Part shown: one piece after another, positions 1 to 7,080 of the stretch
Numbering within the stretch: the first letter of the stretch is position 1
Layout: every line of letters starts with the position of its first letter
Source of the DNA: DQTL01 sp964396505
GTDB lineage: Bacteria; Bacteroidota; Bacteroidia; Flavobacteriales; Flavobacteriaceae
Length of the DNA: 9,474 bases
Assembly: GCA_964396505.1 (NCBI GenBank)
Contig: CAYNFJ010000083.1
Coordinates: forward strand, 1 to 9,474
Direction: 5' to 3'
Notes under the pieces: model-generated
Databases searched by the model: none
Seen by the model: only the letters and a program-made list of their open reading frames with translations
What the model was told of the DNA's origin: nothing
Translations under genes and position numbers: made by a program

Positions 1-33
1 GACGAAATTACTATTTGACAGCAGATGTTTTAA

Positions 34-53
34 GTACCCGAAAAAAACGGGAC
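34..53. terminator. Weak hairpin just past the glpQ stop, possible operon terminator
   Basis: A short inverted repeat, CCCG (37-40) and CGGG (48-51), surrounds a loop of seven A on the plus strand. The stem can be extended by two pairs (34-35 with 52-53) if A36 is bulged. It begins 2 bp beyond the stop codon of the glp operon's last gene, where a terminator is expected. Against it, the stem is short, and read on the minus strand the T-run is in the loop while only TTAAAA-like sequence follows the stem, so it is not a classical intrinsic terminator. The rest of positions 1-55 shows nothing I recognise. Confidence 0.35.
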
Positions 54-55
54 GT

Positions 56-1228
56 TTAATATCCTAAATCAATCAATATTTGCTCGGGGTCTTTATGATT
101 TTTTCGATTGTAAAAATCCAATGCCAAATCCGATCGATTGGTAAAAACCCCTTCTACGCTCTTGTGATATTCTGCAAATTGTTGTTTCGTATCAAAGGTA
201 TAGGCATGTATCTGTAAGCCGGCTTTATGAATTATCTCTGCCATCCAATCGGCTGTTAGTTCTTCATAATTATTAGGCGCTCCTGCAATACTGGGTCCTA
301 TAATTTCGATATTGTTTTGTAATGAAAAATCTATTGCTTTGCGGTATGCTTTATGAATGTCGCCTTTCATATCCGGCTTCCACAACAACAAACATTTAGG
401 CACATTGGGTAGTAATTTTTCCAATTCCAACAAACTGTTAGTCGAGAAAGATTGTAAGACCAATCGTGCTTTGGAATCGGCAACCGCCACTTTATCTTTT
501 TGAGTAGCAATAGTTTTAGGATGATTGGCCGTATTCCAACCCATTTCTGTAATAACATCATACAAGACTTTTTCGACACCGGGCTTGGGGTTTTTGGTTT
601 CCACATAGATACCGGGTCTGTTACCATTATCCACCGGATCTTTTTCGTACAAATAATGACCTGTCCATATTCCATTGGAGACCTCTTTTACGGGTTTCCC
701 GTTATTCCTTTTAATACGATACCCTTCAGCTATCATTATCACATCTTTCAATGTCAATATTGTTAAACCTTTAAAAGCCGCTCTGGCTCTGTCTTTATGT
801 TGTTCATTAAATTTGCTTCCGGCATCTAAACTTCTCAATTCTTTCAATGTAAAGGCAGCAATTTCTGATTTTGCACGTTCAGGAAATACACTAGCCACAT
901 TGGTCGTACGACTCAAGTTTGTATCATGAAAAGCAATTAACACACTATCTTTGGTCAATTGAACATCCAATTCCAAATAATCTGCCCCAATGTTCCGAGC
1001 CCAACGAAAGGCCGGTTCTGTTTCTTCCGGTGTAAAATAAGTACTTCCTCTGTGGGCTATTATCATATCTTTTTTTAAATACGAAGCTACTTTTTGAGCC
1101 GCCTCAGATTGCCGGTAAACCTGTGTTGAATCCATAGTATTGGGTTGTGATTTAATATCTTTTTTTTGTGGTTTACATCCTGCTAAAACACTAGTTATCA
1201 GCAAGATTGATATCATTAATTTATTCAT
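56..1228 (-). CDS. glpQ: Lipoprotein glycerophosphodiester phosphodiesterase (GlpQ type)
   Basis: Hydrolyses glycerophosphodiesters (glycerophosphocholine, glycerophosphoethanolamine and the like) to glycerol-3-phosphate plus an alcohol, outside the cytoplasm. The 390-residue protein begins with a lipoprotein signal: a hydrophobic stretch at about residues 4-16 and lipobox LAGC, with lipid-carrying Cys18. The GDPD TIM-barrel domain follows from about residue 54 to 372. Visible catalytic and metal motifs are HRG (59-61), ELD (86-88), HD (101-102) and the VETK strand with Glu210. The stretch after HD (SRTTNVASVFPERA) resembles E. coli GlpQ, and the insertion between HD and Glu210 also fits the GlpQ branch rather than short cytoplasmic UgpQ. 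It is the last gene of the glpD-glpT-glpQ operon; its ATG lies 3 bp after the glpT stop, so it is probably translationally coupled, with only A/T-rich sequence and no clear Shine-Dalgarno before it. Unlike E. coli GlpQ, a soluble periplasmic enzyme, this one is membrane-anchored. A run of eight A (coding strand) lies just after the lipobox region. Confidence 0.93.
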   Translation of the reverse strand: MNKLMISILLITSVLAGCKPQKKDIKSQPNTMDSTQVYRQSEAAQKVASYLKKDMIIAHRGSTYFTPEETEPAFRWARNIGADYLELDVQLTKDSVLIAFHDTNLSRTTNVASVFPERAKSEIAAFTLKELRSLDAGSKFNEQHKDRARAAFKGLTILTLKDVIMIAEGYRIKRNNGKPVKEVSNGIWTGHYLYEKDPVDNGNRPGIYVETKNPKPGVEKVLYDVITEMGWNTANHPKTIATQKDKVAVADSKARLVLQSFSTNSLLELEKLLPNVPKCLLLWKPDMKGDIHKAYRKAIDFSLQNNIEIIGPSIAGAPNNYEELTADWMAEIIHKAGLQIHAYTFDTKQQFAEYHKSVEGVFTNRSDLALDFYNRKNHKDPEQILIDLGY

Positions 1229-1231
1229 AAT

Positions 1232-2566
1232 TTAATTTGTATTTTTTTGAATAGTCAAGGCTATAAATAGAATCGCTACGATACTGGCAATTATCATCAT
1301 CATAAAATAACCGTTCCAATGGTAATTCTCAATCACATAACCGCCCAATTGGTTCGCTAAAATAGAAGTCCCTATAAAATACCCGAATAGTCCGGTTAAT
1401 CCGGCGGCAGTACCGGCTGCTTCTTTTTTCACTAAATCCAAAGCATGAACCCCTATTAACATAACCGGTCCATAAATCAAAAATCCGATACTGATCAAGC
1501 AAGCATAATCAACCATAGGATGTCCTACCGGATTTTTCCAATATACAAAAATGGCTATTACTATCAGTAGCATATAAATAATACTGACCGGTGCTCTACG
1601 ACCTTTAAACACTTTATCACTCAACCAACCACAGAGCAATGTTCCCGGAATAGCTGCTATTTCATACCACGAATACGCCCAACTACTTGCATCTTGTGTA
1701 AAACCTTTTACTTCTATCAAATAGGTAGGTGCCCAATCCTGAATACCGTATCGAACCAAATAAACAAAAACATTGGCAAAGGCAATAGACCACAATAATT
1801 TATTAGGTAAAATATGTTTTTTGATGATTTCCATCGCAGTAATCTGTACATCTTCCTGCTCCGATTTTTTATCGTAATCAAGCGGATAATCATTTTTCCA
1901 TTCTTCAATTGGAGGTAAACCTACAGATTGTGGACGATCTCTCAATAAAATATAAATAAAAACTGCCACCACAATAGCAATCATTCCCGGAAAATAAAAC
2001 TTGGCGTGCCAATCCGTAAAAAGTTCCATCCCAAAAATTGCCAACAACGGCATAACTGCCCCTCCCACATTATGAGCCACATTCCAAATAGACATTTTAG
2101 TACCTCGTTCAGTCAAAGAGAACCAATGCACCATAGACCGACCACTGGGAGGCCATCCCATCCCTTGAAACCATCCGTTTAAAAACAATAAGACAGACAT
2201 AATCAAGATCGATTTAGTCGCTATCGGAACAACACCCATAAAAATCATTACCAATGCTGACAACATCAACCCCAAAGGCATAAATATACGTACATTACTC
2301 CTGTCAGATACATTACCCATCACAAATTTACTGACCCCATAAGCAATCGGAAGAAATGAAAAAGCAAAACCCAATTGCGTTTTGGTAAAACCCTCATCAA
2401 TAAGATTTGGAATAGCCAGTGCAAAGTTTTTACGAATGAGATAATAACCGGCATAACCCACAAAAATACCTATAAAGACCTGCCAACGCAGTTTTTTATA
2501 GGTAACATCAACTTGATTTTCAGGAATACTCGGTTTTACCGGTGGTATTTTTAAAAATTGAAACAT
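1232..2566 (-). CDS. glpT: Glycerol-3-phosphate transporter, MFS organophosphate:phosphate antiporter
   Basis: Inner-membrane antiporter that takes up glycerol-3-phosphate in exchange for inorganic phosphate. The protein has 444 residues, close to the 452 of E. coli GlpT, with twelve predicted membrane helices in two halves joined by a charged cytoplasmic loop at about residues 209-250. The substrate-phosphate-binding residues known from E. coli GlpT are all present: Arg45 in YYLIRKN (41-47), His165 in WNVAHN (161-166), and the second-half arginine (Arg269 in E. coli) as Arg272 in VRYGIQDWAPTYL (271-283). Arg45 and His165 keep exactly the E. coli numbering. The WPPSGRSMVHWF segment (138-149) and GNVSDR loop (84-89) are also typical of the family. 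It sits between glpD (stop 2 bp upstream of this ATG) and glpQ (3 bp downstream). UhpT or GlpT-like sensors of the same family are the alternative, but the glp context and binding residues make GlpT much more likely. Confidence 0.95.
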   Translation of the reverse strand: MFQFLKIPPVKPSIPENQVDVTYKKLRWQVFIGIFVGYAGYYLIRKNFALAIPNLIDEGFTKTQLGFAFSFLPIAYGVSKFVMGNVSDRSNVRIFMPLGLMLSALVMIFMGVVPIATKSILIMSVLLFLNGWFQGMGWPPSGRSMVHWFSLTERGTKMSIWNVAHNVGGAVMPLLAIFGMELFTDWHAKFYFPGMIAIVVAVFIYILLRDRPQSVGLPPIEEWKNDYPLDYDKKSEQEDVQITAMEIIKKHILPNKLLWSIAFANVFVYLVRYGIQDWAPTYLIEVKGFTQDASSWAYSWYEIAAIPGTLLCGWLSDKVFKGRRAPVSIIYMLLIVIAIFVYWKNPVGHPMVDYACLISIGFLIYGPVMLIGVHALDLVKKEAAGTAAGLTGLFGYFIGTSILANQLGGYVIENYHWNGYFMMMIIASIVAILFIALTIQKNTN

Positions 2567-2568
2567 AA

Positions 2569-4146
2569 TTAGTCATTTATTAAATATCCTTTTGCTAAAA
2601 TAGTGTATTCATTGATTTGATCCTGCACCCATTGCTCGTCATAATCCAGTTCATCTGCCATAATTTGAGCCACCTCCGGAGCCATTCTCATACTTTCCCT
2701 CGCATCCAAGAGTAAAGCCCTGGTTCGTCTAGACAAAACATCTTCTACCTTTCTGGCGTATTCGTACCGCACTGCCCATACAATCTGAGCTTTGTTGATT
2801 TTCAAATCATTGCTGATATAGTCGCCTAAATGAGGTTGCTCATTGATTAAACCTTCTATACCTTCCTTATCAGCGCCATAAAAGTACAAAGGATTTTTAG
2901 GATTAACCTCTTTTTTATAGCCATGAATATGAAATTTTTCTGTAATCGATTCTTTCTTAGGAAGTCCGGCCAATTTTGACAATCTATCAACGGCATCTTC
3001 ACCCATTTCACGATAAGTGGTCCATTTACCGCCAATGATAGAAACTAAACCCGATGGAGCCGTAATAATTTTGTGTTTGCGGGATATTTCTTTGGTTTTT
3101 CCATTTTTACCTTTTTTAGGAGCCGCCAGCGGTCTAAGTCCGGCATACACACTCTTTATATCTTTACGTGTGGGTTTATGTTCCAAATATCGACCGGCAG
3201 TTTCTAAGATAAAATCTACCTCTTCAGTTGTTGCTCGTGGCTCAATAAGCGGTTTATCTTTAGGAACATCGGTAGTGCCTAAAATCACCTTATGATGCCA
3301 CGGTACAGCAAATAACACCCTACCGTCTTTGGTTTTAGGAATCATCAAGGCATAATCAGATTGTAAAAACTTTTGATCAATGACAATATGCACCCCTTGA
3401 CTGGGTTTTACAATATGTTGGGCTTTTGGATTGTCCTTTTGAATCATTTGATCGACAAAAACACCCGTGGCATTCAATACTATTTTGGATTGAATATCAA
3501 ATGTAGCTTGCGTTTCCATATCGACAGCAGTGACTCCCGTTATTTTGCCATTTTTCTTTAAAAAACCGGTAACTTTACAATAATTGAGAGCTGTTCCTCC
3601 ATTTTCGATACAGGTCTGCAGCAGATTAATTCCCAATCTGGCATCATCAAATTGCCCGTCGTGATACAACACACTTCCCCGTAATTTAGAACGAATCAAT
3701 GTCGGAATTTTTTGCAAGGTGTTTTCACGGGAATAGGGTACAGATTTTCCAAAACGCAAGCGACCCGATAACAAATCATAAAACGTAAGTCCCAAGGTGT
3801 AAAAAGGCTTGTACCACCAAGTGTAAGCCGGTATTAAAAAAGATTGATTACTGACCAAGTGCGGTGCATTCTTTAACAGCAAACCTCTTTCTTTTAAGGC
3901 TTCTAGCACTAAAGCAATATCCCCTTGCGCCAGATACCTCACGCCACCGTGTACCAATTTAGTACTGCGGCTGGAGGTCGCTACTGTAAAGTCATATTGT
4001 TCCAGTAAAAGTGTTTTATAGCCTCGAGTAACCGCTTCTACTGCTGCGCCCAAACCTGTAGCACCACCACCTATTATAACTATATCCCAACGTTTTTCAT
4101 TTGTAATTCTATCTATTAATTTTGTTCTGTTTGGGATATTTTTCAT
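2569..4146 (-). CDS. glpD: Aerobic (respiratory) glycerol-3-phosphate dehydrogenase
   Basis: FAD-dependent, membrane-associated enzyme that oxidises sn-glycerol-3-phosphate to dihydroxyacetone phosphate and passes electrons to the quinone pool. At 525 residues it has normal family length. Residues 21-50 form the FAD-binding Rossmann start (DIVIIGGGATGLG, with the glycine motif at 26-33). SSRSTKLVHGGVRYL (58-72) is the GlpD signature next to the flavin, NATG is at 225-228, YAGLRPL with the conserved active-site arginine (Arg338) at 334-340, and GGKWTTYREM (372-381) is the second FAD-contact motif. The C-terminal alpha-helical DAO_C domain runs from about 400 to the end and includes YEYARKVEDVLSRRTRALLLD. 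It is first in the operon glpD-glpT-glpQ, transcribed from a promoter at 4206-4236 through a leader of about 55 nt that contains a candidate operator. The start is the first in-frame ATG placing the FAD motif near residue 26. A full-length, intact gene. Confidence 0.96.
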   Translation of the reverse strand: MKNIPNRTKLIDRITNEKRWDIVIIGGGATGLGAAVEAVTRGYKTLLLEQYDFTVATSSRSTKLVHGGVRYLAQGDIALVLEALKERGLLLKNAPHLVSNQSFLIPAYTWWYKPFYTLGLTFYDLLSGRLRFGKSVPYSRENTLQKIPTLIRSKLRGSVLYHDGQFDDARLGINLLQTCIENGGTALNYCKVTGFLKKNGKITGVTAVDMETQATFDIQSKIVLNATGVFVDQMIQKDNPKAQHIVKPSQGVHIVIDQKFLQSDYALMIPKTKDGRVLFAVPWHHKVILGTTDVPKDKPLIEPRATTEEVDFILETAGRYLEHKPTRKDIKSVYAGLRPLAAPKKGKNGKTKEISRKHKIITAPSGLVSIIGGKWTTYREMGEDAVDRLSKLAGLPKKESITEKFHIHGYKKEVNPKNPLYFYGADKEGIEGLINEQPHLGDYISNDLKINKAQIVWAVRYEYARKVEDVLSRRTRALLLDARESMRMAPEVAQIMADELDYDEQWVQDQINEYTILAKGYLIND

Positions 4147-4177
4147 TATTTAGATGGTTACTATTGAAAATATATTA

Positions 4178-4201
4178 GTTTCTTTATCTTTCGTTTGAAA
4201 C
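4178..4201. promoter_or_regulatory. Candidate GlpR (DeoR-family) operator at the glpD start of transcription
   Basis: Inverted arms GTTTC (4178-4182) and GAAAC (4197-4201) are separated by 14 bp. Within them TTTC occurs twice on the plus strand (4179 and 4189), exactly 10 bp or one helical turn apart, and the second is part of TTTCGTTT (4189-4196). A 9-bp palindrome, GTTTGAAAC, lies at 4193-4201. TTTC-n-TTT repeats are typical of sites bound by several DeoR-family regulators. The element begins about where glpD transcription should start given the -7 box at 4206-4213, a position suited to blocking RNA polymerase. Binding by GlpR is inferred; no Bacteroidota GlpR site is known to me for comparison. 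Confidence 0.4.
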
Positions 4202-4205
4202 AATA

Positions 4206-4236
4206 CAAAAGTATGGATTAATTTTAGAATAACAGA
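4206..4236 (-). promoter_or_regulatory. Promoter of the glpD-glpT-glpQ operon
   Basis: Read on the minus strand, TCTG (4236-4233) is followed by a 19-bp spacer and then TACTTTTG (4213-4206). The second box matches the Bacteroidota -7 consensus TAnnTTTG perfectly and the first matches the -33 box TTTG at three of four bases, with the usual spacing. Transcription should begin near 4200, leaving a leader of about 55 nt before the glpD ATG. No other promoter is apparent in the 2-3-bp gaps within the operon. Confidence 0.65.
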
Positions 4237-4276
4237 AAATAAACGACATTATTTATTAACCAATTTATAAACCATC

Positions 4277-4307
4277 TTAAAAAAATAACAAATATTTTGT
4301 AAGTTTG
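4277..4307 (+). promoter_or_regulatory. Promoter of glpR
   Basis: TAAGTTTG at 4300-4307 matches the Bacteroidota -7 box TAnnTTTG perfectly. At the usual 19-bp distance upstream stands TTAA (4277-4280), only a half match to TTTG, so the promoter may be weak, as suits a repressor gene. Transcription should start near 4311-4313, giving a leader of about 15 nt. A small AGGA-like purine stretch (4319-4322) lies 4 bp before the ATG and could help ribosome binding. Confidence 0.6.
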
Positions 4308-4326
4308 CACAGTAATACAGGAATTT

Positions 4327-5085
4327 ATGGAAATACGTCATCAACAAATATTAGAGATATTACGAAAAAAAAAGCAAGTAAAAGTACTTGAATTAAGTGA
4401 AGCCTTGCATACATCGACCGTAACCATTCGAAAGGATTTGAAACTTTTAGAAGCAAAAAGGCTTTTGTATAGAAATCACGGTGGTGCTTCGTTGGAAAGT
4501 CCCTATGTAAATGACCGGTCTGTCAACGAAAAAGAATTTATCAATGCGCCGTTGAAAGCAGCCATTGGCTTGCAAGCATCTAAAATGATAGAAGATGACC
4601 AATACATCCTGTTAGCTTCCGGAACTTCTGTATTGGCTATGGCAAAATTTATCAATCCCATTCGTAAATTGACAGTAGTGACTGCGGCATTGAATGTCGC
4701 TATGGAACTGGCGAAGCGAGAGAATATCGAAGTTTTACAATTGGGCGGTTATTTGCGATCCAATTCCTTTTCAGTAATAGGCCATTACTCTGAACAGATT
4801 CTACAAGATATTGCTTGCAGTAAACTGTTTTTAAGTGTGGACGGATTGGATTTAGATTATGGTTTATCTACTACAAACGCCTTGGAAGCTCATTTAAACC
4901 AACAGATGATTGCTTCGGCCAAAGAGGTTATTGTACTGGTTGATTCCACAAAATTTGGAAAAAAAAGTTTTGGGAAAATTTGTGAAATAGAACAAGTCGA
5001 TCACATTGTAACCGATCATAATATCGCTCCGGACATTGTAAAAAAGATTAAATCCTTGGGAATTGATATTACCATTTGCGAATAA
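4327..5085 (+). CDS. glpR: DeoR-family transcriptional repressor, probable GlpR
   Basis: DNA-binding repressor expected to control the adjacent glp operon, with a sugar phosphate (glycerol-3-phosphate in the well-known E. coli case) as inducer. At 252 residues it has the same length as E. coli GlpR. Residues 1-57 form the DeoR winged helix-turn-helix, including RHQQILEILRKKKQVKVLELSEALHTS and the recognition helix TVTIRKDLKLLE (31-42). The C-terminal DeoRC sugar-phosphate domain covers about 75-235: LASGTS (96-101) is the phosphate-binding loop, VDGLDLDYGLST (171-182) and VDSTKFGK (205-212) are the other conserved pocket motifs. The gene diverges from glpD across 180 bp and ends 11 bp from the convergent phosphoesterase gene. 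The assignment as GlpR rather than another DeoR member rests on this context. Codons 14-16 fall in a run of nine A (4365-4373), a possible slippage site. Intact as read. Confidence 0.88.
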   Translation: MEIRHQQILEILRKKKQVKVLELSEALHTSTVTIRKDLKLLEAKRLLYRNHGGASLESPYVNDRSVNEKEFINAPLKAAIGLQASKMIEDDQYILLASGTSVLAMAKFINPIRKLTVVTAALNVAMELAKRENIEVLQLGGYLRSNSFSVIGHYSEQILQDIACSKLFLSVDGLDLDYGLSTTNALEAHLNQQMIASAKEVIVLVDSTKFGKKSFGKICEIEQVDHIVTDHNIAPDIVKKIKSLGIDITICE

Positions 5086-5096
5086 TGTACGCTATT

Positions 5097-6989
5097 TTAT
5101 TCCCTGAGGATATATTCATCAATCATATTTAAGGTATCCGGATTCATCACCTTTACGCTTACTTTGGGTCCATCTACATAAATAAGGACTAGCGCCAACT
5201 GTGTAGAAAAACCGCTTACGGCATTATTCCATGGAGTTGATTTATTTTGCGCATAATATGGCGCTCCGGCAGCTCCATTGTTAATTTGCCACAAAGTTCT
5301 GGAACGTTTTAGCTTGGGATATGGATATTTATCAGGATAGATGTTGGTAGTAGGTGTTATCTTTACTTTGTTATAGTTGTGTTCGTCACCGGTCATAGTT
5401 GCCACTACCTTGGTACTTTTATTAATCAATAAATCCAAATATTGATCGCGTCTTTCTATAATCCCTTTATCCAGCGGTTTACCGGCAATAACTGCCCGTT
5501 TAGAATTATCGCCATTATACCACATATCGTCTTTTACGTGTCCTCCATCGGGAAAAGACGGGGTATGCTGCGTGACAAAGATATGATCAATGGTAGTATC
5601 TTTTTCTAATTTTTGTAAGGTTTTTTCCAACCATTTCAATTGATTATCCATAATATAACCATGTAAATTACCACTGGTCGTAGCATTGTATTTTAGAGCC
5701 GGTGTATAAAGGTAATTGGAATTTAACACAATAATAGCCACATTATCATAGGTATAATAGAACACGGTTTCATCGTAGGGAGGAAAATCTGTTTTATCGG
5801 GATTGGGGTCATAATAAGCACCATCTTCACTGATTAAATCACTGTGCGGGTTGACAAAGTTTTTGGCAAAAACAGCCTCTGCAGATTCCGTTTCAAAAGG
5901 AAAAGCAGGGATAAAGGCTTTCCATCGCCCTTTTTCTCCTCTAAATATTTTACCGACCGCCTCGTGATTCCCCATTGCAGCAATAATCGGAAAATGATGT
6001 GCAAAGGGTTCGACGGCGCGTTTCCAATTGGCATATTGCAAATTCATCTCCTCTTTATTATTCATATATCCATCGACCAAATCACCGGTTACTTGCAAGA
6101 AAACCGCCTCTTTGTATTTAGCCAAAGCCGCCATTTTACGCATTACGTAATAATTGACACCATACAAATCCCGTTCACCACCACCTTGACCGGTTCTGGA
6201 ATCGCTGGTATAACCAAAAACAAAAGCTTTTCTGCTTCCCGGCAAGGGAGCTGTTGTAAAGGTATAATTTTGCTTAGCATCTTGATAATCTACGGTATAT
6301 GAATAATGAGTATCCGGTTTTAATTGGTCAATCTTAATTTCGTGATGTTTTACCGGTTTTGCATCGGCATATACATTGTTTTCAACTTGAATCGAGGCTT
6401 GTACCGGCTTATTGGTTTCAAATGAGATGGTTACTTCGGTGGGTTTTAACAAGTTGATAAAGGGACCTTCTAGTAAGGTTGTAGCGATGCTAAAACCCTG
6501 ATCCTTATCGTAATTGAAGCCAATAACTCCATCGTACAATATGTTTCCTTTAGCATTACTCACTCTATATCCCAGTGTTCCTTTGCCTGCGTTTTGCCAA
6601 TCACTCATATCGTATCTTCCGGATAGTCTTTTTAATATATTGACTTGCGCTTCTCCATTGGCAATATGGACTGTTCTACCAAACCAAACCGGTGTGGGAT
6701 ATTTGGAATCTTTGTAATTTATCAATCCGTAGTAGAGTGTTCCCGACATATTAGGATTGTTAAAATTAAAATGTATTCCATTGGGCGTTGCTTGGGGGTT
6801 TCCTTGTAAATTGGACAAGGTTAAGGGCGTGAAATTATCCGCAACATAGTATTTCTTATGTTTGAATTGATGATATAATTTACAGTCTTTATCGTAATAA
6901 ATATTGGTAAAAACATCGGGAATAGAGTCTTGTGCCACTACAATAAGCGTGTGAATCGAAAGAAGCAAGAGTACGAATATTTTTTTCAT
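5097..6989 (-). CDS. Secreted calcineurin-like metallophosphoesterase with N-terminal Fn3-like domain
   Basis: Probable exported phosphatase or phosphodiesterase; the substrate cannot be told. I start it at the ATG at 6989 (630 aa) rather than the longer frame from 7049. The shorter form opens with a clear signal peptide (MKKIF, a Leu-rich core, then VVA before Gln20), whereas the 20 extra residues look unlike a signal and would lie upstream of the apparent promoter box at 7010-7017. Order: signal 1-19; beta-rich N-terminal region about 20-175; an Fn3-like strand domain as in purple acid phosphatases about 180-250 (PTEVTISFETNKP to YTFTTAP); catalytic domain about 255-545; beta-rich C-terminal tail. 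Catalytic motifs are SDSR (262-265), GDLVDG (302-307), GNHE (340-343), QH (474-475) and GDEHNY (534-539). The usual DxH and GHxH are thus DxR and GDxH, an unusual ligand set. No type IX secretion tail is evident. It converges on glpR with an 11-bp gap. The role may be phosphate or nucleotide scavenging, but this is inference. Confidence 0.85.
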   Translation of the reverse strand: MKKIFVLLLLSIHTLIVVAQDSIPDVFTNIYYDKDCKLYHQFKHKKYYVADNFTPLTLSNLQGNPQATPNGIHFNFNNPNMSGTLYYGLINYKDSKYPTPVWFGRTVHIANGEAQVNILKRLSGRYDMSDWQNAGKGTLGYRVSNAKGNILYDGVIGFNYDKDQGFSIATTLLEGPFINLLKPTEVTISFETNKPVQASIQVENNVYADAKPVKHHEIKIDQLKPDTHYSYTVDYQDAKQNYTFTTAPLPGSRKAFVFGYTSDSRTGQGGGERDLYGVNYYVMRKMAALAKYKEAVFLQVTGDLVDGYMNNKEEMNLQYANWKRAVEPFAHHFPIIAAMGNHEAVGKIFRGEKGRWKAFIPAFPFETESAEAVFAKNFVNPHSDLISEDGAYYDPNPDKTDFPPYDETVFYYTYDNVAIIVLNSNYLYTPALKYNATTSGNLHGYIMDNQLKWLEKTLQKLEKDTTIDHIFVTQHTPSFPDGGHVKDDMWYNGDNSKRAVIAGKPLDKGIIERRDQYLDLLINKSTKVVATMTGDEHNYNKVKITPTTNIYPDKYPYPKLKRSRTLWQINNGAAGAPYYAQNKSTPWNNAVSGFSTQLALVLIYVDGPKVSVKVMNPDTLNMIDEYILRE

Positions 6990-7009
6990 CAAATTATAAT
7001 TTTGGAGAG

Positions 7010-7017
7010 CAAATGTA
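7010..7017 (-). promoter_or_regulatory. -7 box upstream of the phosphoesterase gene
   Basis: On the minus strand TACATTTG (7017-7010) matches TAnnTTTG perfectly. No good -33 TTTG is found at 17-20 bp upstream. Transcription from it would start near 7005, about 16 nt before the ATG at 6989 and downstream of the alternative ATG at 7049, which supports the shorter protein. Between this box and the AI-2E-family promoter is about 60 bp of AT-rich DNA with no other clear signal. Confidence 0.5.
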
Positions 7018-7080
7018 AAAAGAAATGGAGGTTTGTGTATATAAAACACATAATCTTTTTGTTAATTTTATATGTTATAG

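Noticed and set aside
500..929. Two overlapping plus-strand open frames (88 and 84 codons) opposite glpQ
   Set aside because: Antisense shadows of a conserved enzyme gene; their translations have low-complexity hydrophobic composition and no recognisable family.
3017..3561. Plus-strand frames of 92 and 62 codons opposite glpD
   Set aside because: They cover codons for the conserved FAD and active-site motifs of glpD in the other direction and have no features of their own.
5086..5096. Possible bidirectional terminator between glpR and the convergent phosphoesterase gene
   Set aside because: Only 11 bp separate the stop codons and the best stem I find is four A/T pairs.
5844..6302. 152-codon open frame on the plus strand inside the phosphoesterase gene
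   Set aside because: It lies fully antisense to a gene with clear catalytic motifs, and its translation shows no domain, and there is no promoter or ribosome-site context.
7039..7073. AT-only inverted repeat ATATAAAA / TTTTATAT between the phosphoesterase and AI-2E-family genes
   Set aside because: Arms are made only of A and T in an AT-rich spacer, with a 19-bp loop; such pairs are expected by chance and it would be neither a stable hairpin nor a convincing operator.
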